43,288 nucleotides of DNA from Haplomitrium mnioides (Eukaryota > Marchantiophyta > Haplomitriopsida > Calobryales). Position 1 is the stretch's first letter. Each line of letters starts with the position of its first letter. The notes under the pieces were generated by a model. That model saw only the letters and a program-made list of their open reading frames with translations. It had not been told where the DNA came from and searched no databases. A program made the position numbers and the translations under genes. Of the stretch, positions 41,379-43,288 are shown in pieces. The DNA is taken from assembly GCA_049999725.1 (NCBI GenBank), contig JBNGIS010020323.1, positions 53,114-96,401 of the forward strand, in the 5' to 3' direction.

Positions 41379-43288
41379 GTGACGAGCATAGTGAGATTTC
41401 CAAAAATTAACATATTTCAACATCCAATAAGGAAGAAATCGACAATTTTCAGGAGCATGATTCTTGTGTTACTTTTGAGGAACAATAGAATCCAGACATG
41501 TGGCATAGAACAAGCCTTGATGATGTTTCCAAGTTTGGGATTTTCTAGGAGGAGAAAACGTGAAGGGCAAGAATATATGTCATAGCATAGCAACAAGAAG
41601 TCACACCAGGCATTGGCTTATCAGCAAAGTTGGCCCCATTCTTCAAAGGAAACCACACCCTTTTGCAATGGTCGAGCTTTATGGATTGAATTGAATGGCC
41701 TACCAGGAGGGAAGTTTGGCGTGCTCAACATCTACACTCCTAATCTGGTGTCCGAGAGGCGGAGGATGTGGACTAAGCTCCTGCAATCACTTCCTCAAGA
41801 CAAGAACTGGATCATGGGAGGTGACTTCAACATGGTGGAACATTACAAGGACTGGAGGGGTGGCACTGGGCACAGCTTAGGTGGCCTGGAACTACAAGCG
41901 TGGAATGACCTTATAGCATTCATGAGAATAGCAGACCCCTTCCAAGCAAAGCCAGGTGCACTGAAGTTCTCCTGGAGCAATCAGCAAAGAGGGAGAATTC
42001 TTGCGAGACTGGATAGATTTTACATCCCTGCAGGTCTCTTGCATCAATCCTACAGGGCCAAGGTCATCAATGTGGGGGGAGTGTCACGCTCTGACCATCT
42101 TCCCATATCCATGGAATTAATGTTCAAGGGCCACTCGGCTCTCAATACTAGTTTCTTCAGGTTGAATGTTTTGCACCTTGAGGACCCTTCAGTAGTTGCT
42201 AAATTGGAGGAAATTTGGAACTCTGAACCAAGACCCGCAGAAGGAGCCGATGGACAGTCAAATTGGTGGGACAAGGCAGTCGGCAGAATTACTAAATGGC
42301 TGAGAGAATTCGGGTTCAGAAAAGCCTACCTCAGGAGATCAGAAGAAGTGATGCTCAGGGGTAAAGTAGCATCTCTTAGAGCTCAGATTGAGGAAGACCA
42401 GAACAATTCTCACCTCCAAGAGGATCTAGATACACATATGGCAGCTCTAGAATTCTTCGAAGACTACAGAGCCAAAGGAACCAGGATCCGTTCCAATGCC
42501 AAATGGTTCGCAGAAGGAGATAAGATGAACAAGTTCTTTTTCAGCTCCATCCAGGATCGCAAAGCAGCAGCTGAGATAGTAGAGCTGAAGGGGCCAGCAC
42601 ACGAAGAGCTGATTGAATGGAAGGACAAAGAAAAGAGGTTAGTAGAATATCTGTCGTCTATTTTTTGCAGCAGGGCAGACGATCCGCATAGAGCAAAGGC
42701 CCAACAAGAAATCCTCAGGCTCATCCCCTCTCGCATCTCCCCTGCCCAACGATCTGTGCTGGACGACCCTCCCAGTGAACAAGAGTTCATGAAGGCCTTA
42801 ACTAGCATGAGTGGTCTTAAATCCCCAGGACCAGATGGTCTCCCTAGTGAATTCTACAAATGCAGCTAGAAATGGATTGCCAAAGACTACACAGCCATGA
42901 TCTCGGAATCTCTAAGACGACAATGGTTCTATGTAGAGCTCAACAAAGGCACAATCTCCTTGATTGACAAGGGTGGCGATAAATCTCTAGTCTCCAACTG
43001 GAGACCCATTTCCCTTCTTAATACCTCTTATAAGATCTTCGCCAAAGTGATTTCCCTTAGATTGCAAAAAGTTCTGACAAGGATCATTAATACAGAGCAA
43101 TCAGCCTTTCTGCCTAATAGATACATCCTTGATAATGTGATTTCTGCCATTGAGACCAAGGATTGGGCCCTCTCAACAGGACAAGATTGTGTCTTCCTGA
43201 AGGTAGATTTTGAGAAAGCATATGACACAGTGGACTGGGAGTTCTTGTTCAAAATTTTAGAAGCCATGGGGTTTGGTCAGACATTCAT
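41379..43288 (+). pseudogene. L1-type LINE ORF2 (endonuclease and RT), partial
   Basis: From 41613 a 418-codon frame gives the APE-type endonuclease: FCNGRALWIELNGLPGGKF, VLNIYTPN, WIMGGDFNMVEH (Asp at 41823-41825), ALKFSWSNQQRGRILARLDR and SRSDHLPI (Asp at 42093-42095). Then NAKWFAEGDKMNKFFFSSIQ and the RT start GLKSPGPDGLPSEFY. A TAG at 42867-42869 sits where Trp is usual. The frame continues with NWRPISLLNTSYKIFAKVIS, NTEQSAFLPNRYILDNVISA and VDFEKAYDTVDW at the window end. The N-terminal endonuclease residues (the usual WNVRG and E motifs) are not legible before 41613; a stop lies at 41583. The element runs beyond the window; later RT motifs and the 3' tail are outside. Confidence 0.9.

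Overview
The window is nuclear DNA of a land plant. It holds AT-rich, repeat-dominated intergenic sequence with no intact host gene that I can support. The plant signature comes from its mobile elements: a Ty1/copia element primed by initiator tRNA-Met, a chromodomain Ty3/gypsy element (chromovirus), a Ty3/gypsy element with a TGGCGCC-type primer site and 1.7-3 kb LTRs like the Athila/Tat group, a plant L1-type LINE, and long microsatellites. The lineage cannot be fixed from sequence alone. A decayed DUF7869-like gene would fit a seed-free plant (fern, lycophyte or moss), but that is inference.

Layout. (1) 1-7425 and 13499-13740: an old locus carrying a badly decayed plus-strand gene of the DUF7869-like type (about 3595-6904). 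Around it lie arrays and single copies of a palindromic motif, consensus CTATGCGCGCATAG, and a 25-bp perfect inverted repeat (2693-2717 / 3560-3584). (2) 7426-13493: a complete young Ty1/copia element with two 229-bp LTRs (3 mismatches) and a perfect 5-bp target duplication GACTT, inserted directly beside one of the palindromes. Its single long reading frame is broken by two frameshifts and two TAG codons. (3) About 14940-29405: a minus-strand chromovirus (G1), split inside its reverse transcriptase by a 9.8-kb minus-strand Athila/Tat-like element (G2, 17599-27434). G2 has a near-perfect 5-bp target duplication, and G1's reading frame resumes exactly across the junction. A 100-N assembly gap lies inside G2's right LTR. 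(4) About 30700-32440: the 3' half of a second copia element (C2, minus strand), with a 170-bp solo LTR (32091-32260, duplication ATTTT) inserted in its reverse transcriptase. (5) 32440-41378: non-coding DNA with several tandem arrays (about 20, 20, 70 and 102 bp), GA and AC microsatellites, and an L1 ORF1 remnant at 36092-36667. (6) 41379-43288: the endonuclease and start of the reverse transcriptase of an L1-type LINE, running off the window end.

History. G1 came first, then G2 entered G1. C2 was struck by a small LTR element that later collapsed to a solo LTR. The copia element at 7426 is the youngest well-dated arrival. The most unusual feature is the DUF7869-like gene bracketed by arrays of CGCG-centred palindromes, which may be a relic of a poorly described DNA transposon.
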